Positions 32,527 through 42,945 of a stretch of DNA of 64,000 nt are shown here, one piece after another. Both the position numbers and the translations under genes were made by a program. Every line of letters begins with the position of its first letter. Positions within the stretch are counted from its first letter, which is position 1. Source of the stretch: Tetrapyrgos nigripes (taxonomy: Eukaryota > Basidiomycota > Agaricomycetes > Agaricales > Campanellaceae); the NCBI GenBank assembly GCA_013368315.1, contig JAACJM010000142.1, forward strand, positions 62,001 through 126,000. The letters are read 5' to 3'. The notes beneath the pieces are model-generated. The model did not search any database and was not told where the DNA came from. It worked only from the letters and a program-made list of their open reading frames with translations.

Positions 32527-34789
32527 TTAATCAACCTCCTCAACAGAAGGCCCATCTTCCGAAGGTGCACCAGTACCAGCACCAGCACCAGGGAATCCAC
32601 CAGGAGCACCACCAGGAACACCCCCAGCCCCACCAGGAACACCCCCAGCCCCACCATACAACTTCTGCATAATCGGATTCGCAACTCCCTCCAACTCCTT
32701 CTGCCTCTCTTCATACTCCTCCTTGGACGCTTCCTGAGAATTATCCAACCACGAAATCGCTTCATTGACAGCTGACTCGAGTTTGGATTTGTCCGAAGGG
32801 TCGAATTTATCTGAGAGTTCGGGGGAGGTAAGAGAGTTGCGGAGGTTGTAGGCGTAGGATTCGAGCGAGTTTTTGGCTGTGATGCGGGAGGCGGCGGCTT
32901 CGTCTTCGGCTGTAACAAATAAGAGAGTCAGTATACGAAAATATAAAGAAGAAAAGAAAAAGATAAACACACCTTTATACTTCTCAGCCTCACTAACCAT
33001 CCTCTCAATCTCCTCCTTACTCAACCTTCCTTTATCATTCGTAATCGTAATCCGACTGGACTTGCCTGTCGTCTTATCCGACGCAGACACGTTCAAAATC
33101 CCATTCGCATCCATATCAAACGTCACCTCAATTTGAGGAACACCACGAGGAGCGGGTGGAATGCCTTGAAGATCGAACTTGCCTAGAAGGTTGTTATCCT
33201 TTGTGCGAGCCCGTTCGCCTTCGTAGACTTGAATCGTAACGGCAGGCTGGTTGTCAGCGTAGGTGGAGAAGATTTCGGATTTTTTGGTGGGGACGGTGGT
33301 GTTGCGTTTGATGAGGGCGGTCATGACACCTCCGGCGGTTTCGATACTGTACAAAGAACAAGTTAGAATAGAGTTTATAACAATAGAGAGACAAGAGAAA
33401 CTCACCCTAATGAAAGAGGCGCAACATCAAGAAGCAACAAGTCCTGAGTCTTCTCTGAAGTGTCACCAGAGAGAATAGCAGCCTGGACAGCTGCACCATA
33501 AGCGACAGCCTCGTCTGGGTTAATGCTCTTGTTGGGTTCTTTGCCGTTGAAAAAGTCGGAAACAAGCTTGACGATGCGAGGAATACGAGTGGATCCACCG
33601 ACCAAGACGATATCGTGTACGTTGGCTTTGTCAATCTTGGAGTCACGGAGAACCTTTTCGACGGGCTCGAGGGTGCTGCGGAAGAGGTCCTGACAGAGTT
33701 CCTCGAAACGGGCACGGGTGAGGGAAGTGTAGAAGTCGATACCCTCGAAAAGGGAGTCGATTTCGATGGAGGTTTGGGCAGCGGAGGAGAGAGTTCCGCT
33801 TGGCACGCTCGCAAGCGGTGCGGAGACGACGAAGGGCACGGGCATTGGTGAGAGATCTGAAACAGACAGAAAGTCAGTACATGCAAGGGAGGATGGATAG
33901 AAATATAGAACATACCTTTCTTGTTCTTACGCTTAAACTCCTGGACAAAGTGGTTGACGAGACGGTTGTCAAAGTCTTCACCTCCCAAGTGAGTGTCTCC
34001 AGCGGTAGCCTTTACCTCGAAGATACCCTCTTCGATGGTGAGAAGGGAAACATCGAAAGTTCCTCCACCGAGATCGAAGATGAGGACGTTGCGCTCGCCC
34101 TGAACTTTCTTGTCAAGACCGTAAGCGATGGCGGCAGCGGTGGGTTCATTGATGATACGGAGGACGTTCAGGCCAGAAATAGTTCCGGCGTCCTTGGTAG
34201 CTTGTCGTTGGGAGTCGTTGAAGTAGGCAGGGACGGTGACGACGGCGTTGGTGACTGTGGTACCGAGATAAGACTCGGCGGTCTCCTTCATCTTCAGAAG
34301 GACCATGGAGGAGATTTCTTCGGGAGACTAAAAAGAGAGACAATGTCAGTATGGAAATTGGACACAGGCAGGATGATGATACGCACAAATTCCTTCGTTT
34401 CGCCCCGGTACTGTACTTCAATGTAAGGTTTACCAGCCTTGTTAGTGACCTTGAAAGGGAAGTGCTTGATGTCCGCCTGGACTTCGGCGTCGTCAAACTT
34501 GCGGCCAATCAGACGCTTGGCATCAAAGACCCTACAGATGAGAAAGTATGAGTACACGGTGTCAAAACGAAAAAGAACAAAGAAAGACGTACGTGTTATG
34601 GGGGTTCATAGCGACTTGGTTCTTGGCGGCATCACCAATAAGGCGCTCAGTGTCGGAGAAGGAAACGTAGGAAGGCGTCGTCCGGTTGCCTTGGTCATTG
34701 GCAATGATTTCAACCCGGTCGTTCTGCCAGACACCGACGCAGGAGTAAGTAGTACCGAGGTCGATACCGATAGCTTTTGAGGAAGACAT
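32527..34789 (-). CDS. cytosolic HSP70 chaperone (SSA type), 6 exons
   Basis: Exons are 34789-34593, 34531-34387, 34327-33916, 33856-33406, 33346-32973 and 32909-32527. They total 1962 nt, 653 aa. Diagnostic motifs are the ATP-binding [14 protein letters not shown] near the N-terminus, [14 protein letters not shown], the [12 protein letters not shown] loop, the substrate-binding linker [13 protein letters not shown], and a Gly/Pro/Ala-rich tail ending EEVD, which marks cytosolic HSP70 that docks TPR co-chaperones. The protein folds nascent and stress-damaged proteins using ATP. One oddity: positions 33846-33796 translate in the wrong frame. A one-base loss and a one-base gain 51 nt apart hide a conserved 17-residue block ([15 protein letters not shown] in the shifted frame). 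Heat-shock-element-like palindromes and a TATA box lie upstream. Confidence 0.95.
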
Positions 34790-34875
34790 CGTAGTCTATA
34801 GGTGTAGGGAAGAGGTGGATGGGTATGCGTGAATGAAAATGAAAAACTGAGGAGAGAGAGCGGCTTGAAGTCATG

Positions 34876-34882
34876 TTTTATA
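34876..34882 (-). promoter_or_regulatory. HSP70 TATA box
   Basis: TATAAAA on the minus strand, about 87 bp upstream of the HSP70 start codon. Confidence 0.6.
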
Positions 34883-34904
34883 AAGATTTTGAAAAGGCGC
34901 TCTC

Positions 34905-34953
34905 GAAGTTTCTCTGACAATAGAGAAAGTTGAGGAATTTTCTCGGAACATTC
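34905..34953 (-). promoter_or_regulatory. heat-shock-element-like palindromes
   Basis: GAAGTTTC (34905-34912) and GAACATTC (34946-34953) are GAAnnTTC inverted pairs, the binding unit of heat-shock factor, just upstream of the TATA box. Additional GAA and TTC half-sites lie between and beyond them. Confidence 0.55.
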
Positions 34954-34959
34954 GGTGCT

Positions 34960-35556
34960 GTTCTTTCGGGGTTATTTTATTCCCGGCTCTGTGGCGTCAT
35001 TGAAGTTCATCTTTCGCGTCCTGGCCATCGCTTGGGCTAGCATTGAGCTCATTGCATCCAGTGTAGAAGGTTCTAGGAGGTCTTGGAGTGTGCAGGACCA
35101 GGGGATGGAAAGAAATTTTGAGAATTGAGAGTAGATTAGCCGACTGAGCCTGCGAGTGACGTGTCGTCTGGATGATATACACGTGACTTCTGACGCGATC
35201 GTGTCGCGTCGCGTCGCCTCCATTCTCTTTACCTGAGTTATACTTTGTTTGTAGCTGCCAGCATGTAGCAGGGAAGTCCGGGATTGCAGATCGAATAAAG
35301 TACCTTTCTCGAACGATAGCCTCAATTGCGATTATCTCCAGAACAACATATTACATTCCTTCGAACCGTTCCAGAACTACATCGTGTCAACGTTTCGGGG
35401 TATACATATGAGCAAAGTACTCCAAGAAGTCCAAAAACATTGAAAGTCGTGTGTATTCCATCAAATAAATAGTCCCATAAACCCGTTCCCAAAAACCTGA
35501 TTTTATAAAACTGCCTTTTTCAACGAACTGGAAGCTTGTGCACGTCTGTATACCAA
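34960..35556. other. intergenic region, no gene recognised
   Basis: The 117-codon minus frame (35325-34972) has no motif and overlaps the distal HSP70 promoter. A short GTCGCGTCGCGTCGC stretch lies at about 35205. Confidence 0.4.
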
Positions 35557-36476
35557 TCAATACCCAGCATGGCAGTACCCATCGCTGTAGGTGATATAGT
35601 CAATGCTTCCATCCGGCTGACTCTGTCCACCAGCGTTTATGGCAGTCTCGGGACCTTGGCAGCCAGTGTAGAGGGAGCAAGTCAACAATGGGCTTCCGTT
35701 CTGTCAATTCATGGAGAATTTTTAGAAACAAATGTCGAAAAAGCATTTTATCGCACTCGGCGCACGCACCTTTCCGTTCACGTCGTGATAAGTGTTGATA
35801 AAGACACATCCTTGAACCCCCAAGCACATAGCCTTGCAGTCTGAATGGTAGGTAGATACACTCGTCATTAGTTTACTCATCTAAGCACATTGATTGGAAT
35901 TTACGACTGACCGTCAACGGTATCCACCAGACCGTAAGTCAAGTATCCATACGCCTCAGTAGCAGCGTTGAGACCGCTGAATGTCTGCTTCCATCCATCG
36001 CTGGGAGGAGAAGGTGGGGGAGGTGGGGGAGAAGAGTGAGGAGGGTATTGAGGAGGAGGAGGGGGAGGTGGTGGTGGAGGTGGAGGAGCGTGATAAGGCT
36101 TAGGGCAGTGCAAGCAAAATGGAAGGAGGTCGAGAAGTTTGCAGATCAACTAGATAGAATATGGACAAAGTCCGACGTCAATAAAACAATTCACATCAGA
36201 GGTGCCAACCCAAAAACTCACGCTATCCTTCAAATGCGGAACGAAGAACTTGAAGATATCCAAATGCTCCGGGTGGTCACCGTAATACCAACCGGGAGAT
36301 GCACCTTTTTTCCAAGGAGGAGTGGGTGCCCCGTAGTGATTACCAGCGGTCAGAGTGGATCCAAGGGTGAGTGAGAGGCCGGCATTGGTGCTTTGTGCAG
36401 CAGGCACTGCGGAGACCGGTGCAATGAGAACACTGGTGAAAGCAGCAGCAATGGTGATGAGACCGGTGAGTTGCAT
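35557..36476 (-). CDS. secreted fruit-body-specific protein, 4 exons
   Basis: Exons are 36476-36222, 36149-35912, 35840-35770 and 35700-35557. They total 708 nt, 235 aa, with GT-AG joints in phase. A signal peptide (MQLTGLITIAAAFTSVLIAP..) is followed by a mature part with GWYYGDHPEHLDIF. Next come a proline-run linker of about 35 residues encoded in exon 2, and a Cys-rich C-terminal domain (DCKAMCLGVQGCVFINTYH, LLTCSLYTGC, ITYSDGYCHAGY). This C-terminal pattern occurs in basidiomycete fruit-body-specific proteins and resembles a PAN/apple fold. The biochemical role is unknown. A TATA box (36540-36546) lies about 65 bp upstream of the start. Frame and splice sites are intact. Confidence 0.85.
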
Positions 36477-36589
36477 TGTTGTAAGCGATTATCGACCTTG
36501 GAGTTGAGGACGCTGCTGTATTCGACAACACTAGCGAGGTTTTATACGTCTCGTCCCATGCATACATCGTTTTAGGAGTACGCGTCACT

Positions 36590-37350
36590 GCCTGTAATCA
36601 GGGCAAACCAGAAGAAGACGTGAGCGCTAAGCATCACACACGTCAAGCTTCAGCTAAGCGGAACACATTTCTCGGTCTCATCAAGGAACAACGCCGCAAG
36701 GATATAGAAACACAGACATACAGGAGGCTAAAGCGGTCAGAGGAATGCGCTTCTGAAGGAGCATGAACAGATGGAATCAGAAATAAAGGCAAAGGAGGAA
36801 GAATCAGGTAAGAGTCTAGAACTACTCAACATCAACAACGTCGAAGAGTAATGGGCTTTTCTTCTTTAGTAGAGCCTGCAGTTCCGTGCCTGGGTATCTA
36901 CGTGAAGACGAACGATAGGAGGCTATCTTTTATGAAAATGGGAATGCAAATCCTTTCAAAAGAATCATTCACCAAGGCGATAAACATGTTTGCTGTCGAG
37001 GAACAGGGGCTGAAACACCACGAACTCTGGCGTCCTCTCAGTGGGCTCTACCATCGGGTGCAATATCCAAGTTTCGAAAGCCATGGGAAGTAGTTGAATA
37101 GTAGTATGCTCAAGTTTTACGGGTTACTAAATGTCCTGACTCCTGAACTGAGTATTCTGGACAGACGTATTGTTTAGGAATCGGATTGACGTACCTCAGG
37201 CTGCAGGCTTTTGAACTGCTAATTGAGCTTCAAGTGGTTGATTGGATGTAAGTTACATTGGCGGCTGGTGGTCTTAGAGAAAAGAGTAGACTCGTTCCCA
37301 GCCGGTTGGTAGAAAAGCGCCCTGGCGGAGTTTGAATGGGGGCGCGATAC
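36590..37350. other. possible exon fragments, unassigned
   Basis: A charged plus frame at about 36600-36765 (rich in Lys, Arg, Glu; ends TGA) and a frame at 36851-37093 might belong to a decayed host gene. There is no start codon, motif or splice chain to support one. Confidence 0.25.
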
Positions 37351-37554
37351 CAACCGACTGGTATCATATGTCGTCGGTTAGGACCCCTACCCCGTGGGAG
37401 AAAGGACTTAGCCATATTTTGGCGTTGTTTTAGGCTGCCGCTGCGAGGAGGGTGCATTTCGTAGGGAGTAGCTATGTTCTTTCGCTCTGGGGAAACATTA
37501 TATAATGAGAAGTATGTAACCAAGCGTAATGAGAGTTATTTTGACAATTATTCA

Positions 37555-38470
37555 CTCCTCGTCCGAGCCGTCCGAGTCATTTTCAAGGCTCGTATTGACT
37601 TCCACCTCTACGACATCCATATCCAGCGCCATCAAAATACTCATGGATAGTCTTGCTGAACACGACATATACAGAATTACAAAGGGCCGTATGCTTGATT
37701 CCGAGGATGATATTGCCAAAGACGTGATCACTGAAGGCATGAAGCTTCTTCTGCAAGGTTCCCCATCACTCCTGGATGAGTACAACGTCTCGTTCAAGCG
37801 TTTGCAGAGAAGGAGTAGAATTATTCCGGTTATTGGTGAAGAGGTCTACACACCTTCTAATTCAGCTGATGGTGCGATCGCTGAAACCCCGGTTTCCACT
37901 GCTTCGACACTTGCTGCTGATCTTCCAAGTGATAGTGAGGAGCCGGTGGAGGACACTGTAGAGGATTTTACACTCATTCTCCAGTGTAACCAGGGGTCCA
38001 TCCTCACCATCCAATATATCTGCCAACCTTGGTGTAAAATCCTCTACAGTGTCCTCCACCGGCTCCTCACTATCACTTGGAAGATCAGCAGCAAGTGTCG
38101 AAGCAGTGGAAACCGGGGTTTCAGCGATCGCACCATCAGCTGAATTAGAAGGTGTGTAGACCTCTTCACCAATAACCGGAATAATTCTACTCCTTCTCTG
38201 CAAACGCTTGAACGAGACGTTGTACTCATCCAGGAGTGATGGGGAACCTTGCAGAAGAAGCTTCATGCCTTCAGTGATCACGTCTTTGGCAATATCATCC
38301 TCGGAATCAAGCATACGGCCCTTTGTAATTCTGTATATGTCGTGTTCAGCAAGACTATCCATGAGTATTTTGATGTCGTTGCTTAGATCTGGAGGTGCGT
38401 GTTTTGTTCCCTTCGCTCTTTCTCCGAGCTCCATACCCATTTTCTCTGCCAGATCACGTAGGCCGGCCAC
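37555..38470 (-). pseudogene. unknown protein, C-terminal region split by an inverted duplication
   Basis: The minus frame from 38470 reads MAGLRDLAEKMGMELGERAK and runs to an acidic segment EDFTPRLADILDGEDG. The next ~344 bp are an inverted copy of the preceding coding sequence. The coding sense resumes at about 37630 with ALDMDVVEVEVNTSLEND and an acidic DEE terminus at 37555. It therefore looks like one gene interrupted by an inverted duplication of its own sequence. The motif pattern (H..YR.TKGR.., YN.SF.RLQRRSR) resembles C-termini of transposon-associated agaricomycete proteins such as the DUF6589 group, but that assignment is a guess. The plus frame 37529-38143 encodes the same residues because of the palindrome and is not a separate gene. 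Confidence 0.5.
37630..38375. repeat. perfect 344-bp inverted repeat with 58-bp spacer
   Basis: Arms 37630-37973 and 38032-38375 appear identical by eye over their whole length. The spacer 37974-38031 is unique and coding in the minus frame. The centre is at 38002/38003. Both strands therefore encode the same ~114-residue peptide. Confidence 0.9.
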
Positions 38471-38967
38471 ACATGGAGAGATTGTAAAAAGCCACTCCCA
38501 GGTAGAGTTACTAATATGCTAGTGCAGGCCGCTGTATACAGCGGCAGGTACGAGTCCTCATCCTCTTGCACAAAATCAATTGAACGATCGACTCTGAAGA
38601 GATCCTAGGCTCTGGTCACTCGACGGAGAATTTGCGGAGAAGGTATTTGGTGCCGAGTCTGCCGTGTTAACAAAATAAGATATGTTTTCCCAGGATGCGA
38701 TAAGTGCGACCATTTGACCTCACAATAAGACTCGTCCTATAAATAGGACTCGTAACCATGCGCTTTGTAGTTCAGTAATCTCTTGAAGATAATGGTGTAT
38801 AATGATGTATATAGCATTTATAGTACTAGAACTATGCGGGATACTGCAGTAAGAGGAGGAAAGAATGAGACTCCCTGACGGCGACGGTTGTGGTTGAGAA
38901 AGTTCTTTCTCCCACGGGGTAGGGGTCCTAACCGACGACATTTGACACCAGCCGTTCTGTCGAACGA

Positions 38968-39704
38968 GGCCTAGTTCGATCAGTCTAACTCGCGTAGCAA
39001 GCGGCCAGGTACGGACAGTCGGTCACACCACGTAAAGGCCTAGACTCCGTCCGCCGTCCGCCTTTCTACCGACTCCGTGAATCATTGTATCCTGCACCAT
39101 TGCGGTGCAAGAAAGCTTTGAAATACTGGAAAGTATAAGTACTCCCAGTGGAAATGAGAACTCTAGATGCAATCTAGAAGTATCAACTTTGGGGTAATTA
39201 ATATTGCTAGTTTGTACAACCCCAAAAATGAACATGTACGCTGAAGTACTTGACTGTACTTCCTCAGGAGTGAGTATTTTGATACTTACTTGCTCATGGT
39301 CATAACAACGTGGTTTGACGAAGTATGTATCTGAGATCAGTAATCACTTCCCATGTGTAGGTCTTCACCTGGACACTGGCCCTCCTTGACCTTTAAGAAT
39401 GCCTGGATTCAAACTTGCTAAGTTGCTCCCAGGATTTTCGAGAAAGACTCAAATAAGAAGTACAAAGGTGTATTCTAATCGCAACTGGGATGAGCCGGGA
39501 GTTACAATGGGCTCGTTGTACGTAGGGAAATCAGAATGAACAAAGAATGACGGGAGCTCGAGAAGGGAACATATGCAAAGTCCGGGATGATAAGATACGC
39601 GACGGAGGAGAGTGGCAGCGCTCCGATAGACCGCTGAGGTAAGGTCACCTCGTCACGGAAAACTCAAGCGGAATAAGCGAGTTAGACTGATCGAACGGTT
39701 CCTC
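38968..39704. mobile_element. 737-bp element with inverted ends and 11-bp direct repeat
   Basis: CTGTCGAACGA occurs at 38957-38967 and 39705-39715. Inside, GTTCGATCAGTCTAACTCGC on the left faces GCGAGTTAGACTGATCGAAC on the right, exact over 20 bp. No transposase. The long duplication would suit a Mutator-like MITE. Confidence 0.55.
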
Positions 39705-40209
39705 CTGTCGAACGACCGGCGGAGTTCGAACCGAACGGATGGAACCGAGCCTAAGAAAAGAGCTACATACAGAGATTCTGGAAATTTGGACTCCGACGGG
39801 GCTGACGTCAAGCAAACCCAAACAAATTCTCAACGGCGCACAGGTGCGCCACCCCCGACTCCAGATAAGTAGTTTAGGCAGACTCATACTATTCACAGAT
39901 ATGTTATATAACAAAGTAGTTGTACAGACATTCATCACAGAAATAAGTATTGTTACAGGTTTACGAGAAGCAGAAGATAGATGAGGAAGAGAAACGAGTA
40001 GTGTTACAAGTTTACAATTACAAGTCGACAACCTTGGGGGAAAAAATGAAAAACGGAATGACAAAGTTAACTAAGTAGGTGAAGAGAAGCAGTGATTCGG
40101 TATTACTGATAGAGAAATTGTCAACAACAAATCTAGCAATCTGTTCAGCTCGCGAATGTTTCGGTTGTTTATTGGGCACATAGCGATCGATTCGACGTTG
40201 TATTTGACA

Positions 40210-40290
40210 AAGGTTAGCGCACTCGGGATGGTCGAGGTTCAATTTCAATTTTTGATTTTGGTCACTCGGCTATGTATACCCGGTGATACG
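40210..40290 (+). repeat. short inverted repeat unit (partner at 41930-42008)
   Basis: About 75 bp (ACTCGGGATGGTC..CTCGGCTATGTATACCCGGTGA) recur inverted at 41930-42008 with about 88% identity. Both copies translate to a similar peptide (LGMV.V.FQFLI.VTRL.IPGD), which suggests a duplicated exon fragment. Confidence 0.55.
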
Positions 40291-42120
40291 TTAGATGACG
40301 TGTCGCTTTGGTTACTGCCTTCATCGTCAATGCCCATCCTCCTCGACGTCAATGTGGATGTGAACGCCATCTAGCTCCTGCCCTCCTCTCTATTCAGTGC
40401 TAGACGGCGGTGCATTGCCAACGCACAAGTACTGGGCTTTTGGCACTGCCGAAACCTGGTCCGTGACTGCAGCCGCCGGTGAGTATCTTTTGCTAGGTGA
40501 AAAAAGTTGATGAGCGCTCATTACTTCCCTTGCAAAGCTCACAAACAGGTCTAGTAAGCTCAGTGTGAATATAATTACATGTAAGGTGATCTCTGTTATT
40601 TATTTCAGCTGCCTTTTAATACTACTCTTCGTCTTTGTCAATAGGTACCGTCTGTGGTCGAAATCCAGGTGCTCGGAGTCCTTACCCAAGCAGCACCAGG
40701 ATCTTGATCACTCAAGATCCTCCCACCATCTGGGCTTGTGTTGAACTGTGGTGTGGTCCGCGTTTACGGACTTGCCGTTTCACCTAGCGATTGGGCAAAG
40801 TCGTTTCCGCGTGACCGGTAGGTGCATATCAACGACGACCTTGAGTATGCGTCCACACCTCGAAACGGTACTAAACGAACATGAGCGTTTGATAGCCCAA
40901 AGGATTTCGTGTGCACAGTGACTATTACAGGACATGGAATCAAGTCCCCTGGTCTGTAAATACAGATTACTTTCTCCGCCATAGGTAGCCCGTAATTATA
41001 CATTTTCTTTCTTTTTGAATAGTTTGATCTTCTGTGCGAGCTTTCCTCCAGTCAGATACGTGGAGACAGCATGCACTTGTCGTGCTCTGACCAACCTATC
41101 TGTGTGCATTTCGCTGTGAACCATCACTCACTCGCAACAGCCCACAGGGAACTCAGAAAATGTCTCATAAGGTCTTGATTGTTGAATGTTCTATTAAAGA
41201 TTAATCCCGGTGAGTGTCTGAATCATTTCATCGTTAGAGCTTGCCGTATTTAGAGTCGAGTCGAGACTTTCACTGAGATTTCCTTACTACAGTAAGAATT
41301 CGTAGAACCATGTGTATGTATTCCATGAGATTCTAAGTTTTATACAAGAAATGAGCACAGTCAATCAAGTTCGGTAAGGGAATCAAGCTCCAAAAGTTCG
41401 CAACGGCCACCTTCAATACACTCATGAGCCATGAGGAAGATGGCGATACCCTGCTCTCCATGATCTCCAACCCCGCTTCCACTGTCAGAAAATGCCATTA
41501 GGATTCGGGAATGTTAATTACATTACAGCATAGCCATCTATACTATCTGACTACATTCTAAACCTTCATCATGATAATATGCTGTAGATACTAACTCTGG
41601 ATTCCACTTGTCCTACTTAATTGTCTGATTGATTATTCTAACGTTGTGGATATGGTATTTTCTGCAATAAGCTCATTCATAGTATACATATACACAGACG
41701 GGAAGGAGTTGTGACTTTGAGCGGGAATCAGTGCTACCGCTGCCTCGATAGGGGCTCCCTTTCTAATTAGGAAATGCTTTGTCAGCTTCGGAGTAGGATT
41801 TGCAGTACCCCACCTGTAGGGGCTTCAACGCTTCACAGGCTTTGGGTTTGCTCATTGCTTAACCTCCTCAGTCCGTGGTTCATCTCTTATACATGTACAA
41901 GGCCTAGTCATCCTTCGACATTACCCTTCTGTCTGGTCACCGGGTATAGATAGCCGAGTAACCGAAATCAAAAACTGAAATCGAACCTTGACCATCCCGA
42001 GTACGCTACAAAGGTCCAGAACAGGCAGTCGTTCCAAATGTTGAGACAAACTCTCAGTTGGAAGAGAAACAAAGATAGGATCAGCATCAGCAGCTTGACG
42101 AAGGTAATCAACGAGTGTCA
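40291..42120. other. unassigned region with possible minus-strand gene
   Basis: A minus frame starts MTLVDYLRQAADADPIFVSL at 42121 and reads to 41921. Further minus-strand open segments are at about 41865-41650 (PTPKLTKHFLIRKGAPIEAA) and 41480-41361 (GIAIFLMAHECIEGG, ending in a stop at 41361-41363). They could be exons of one small gene. No family was recognised and splicing was not resolved. A 9-bp perfect hairpin GGATCTTGA/TCAAGATCC lies at 40693-40714. Confidence 0.3.
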
Positions 42121-42945
42121 TGGTGGATGGTGATGAACGAAGTCTGAGAGGGGGCGGATTGGTATCTATATATCTATTTTTTTTCCAATTAGAACGCTAT
42201 GGAACCGCGGAGAACAACGAAGAATTAGGAACAAGTCACATGAAAGCTGTTCCCGCGGATTTTATTAATATCAATCATCAAGAACTGCGCGTACGGCCTG
42301 GTATATACCTGACTGAAGCGTGAAATAGTTCACCATGAGCAGCAAATACATAGCGTGAAAGAAGGCAACGACAAGTTCTCGCTGTTGCACAGGTAGAAGA
42401 ATAAATGACATCATCCGGAGATCTCCAGCGAGATTCAAACTCCGATCGGCAGTGACGGCAGCTCCACTCGGTTGGACACTCCCTCTCCTCCCTTCGGTCG
42501 GAGTCGGGGACGCGACGCGTCTTCTTCCCAAACTTCCACCTCAACTGTGAGCCACGACTCCGTCCCGCCTTCAACGTTCCACTTCCAAAGCCATTCACGA
42601 AGCGCTCGTATACTACAAGTTTTTGAGGTAGCTGACCACCTTGTATCGCCGTTTTTCCGCTCGGGACTTTGTCATTCTTTTGTAACTCATTCTTTTTTAC
42701 TACCTCAGTGGCACGCCTTGAACGTTGAACAGTGATATTACGGTTCGTCCAATCCGCGTTGTTCATTGGGTTCGTGCTATAGATCTCACTTGGTTTAATC
42801 TGAGGAGAACCAATTACTTTGGTGCTCCTGAATTACAAGCTTGTCAAAAGCTCAATAAAAGCTAGCGTATTGGTACATGTTGCTTGCAGAAAGGAGCGGA
42901 GGCATGGAGGAGTGATTGGTTTACACGACAAGATATCTTTCACAA

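Larger units (their letters stand above)
37353..38955. mobile_element. element bounded by ~56-bp inverted repeats
   Basis: The left end 37353-37409 and right end 38900-38955 are inverted copies (about 52 of 56 positions equal; core CCTAACCGACGACAT preceded by CCCACGGGGTAGGGGT). The interior holds the broken minus-strand gene and the perfect palindrome. No clear target duplication was found, so the DNA-transposon reading is tentative. Confidence 0.5.

Noticed and set aside
32508..32918. 136-codon minus ORF overlapping HSP70 exon 6
   Set aside because: It is out of frame with a certain exon.
34972..35325. 117-codon minus ORF upstream of HSP70
   Set aside because: No motif; it overlaps the promoter region with heat-shock-element-like sites and lacks supporting features.
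37529..38143. 207-codon plus-strand gene
   Set aside because: It is the reverse image of the minus-strand gene produced by the perfect palindrome.
40693..40714. 9-bp perfect hairpin as a transcription terminator
   Set aside because: Intrinsic hairpin terminators are bacterial; no gene end was mapped here.
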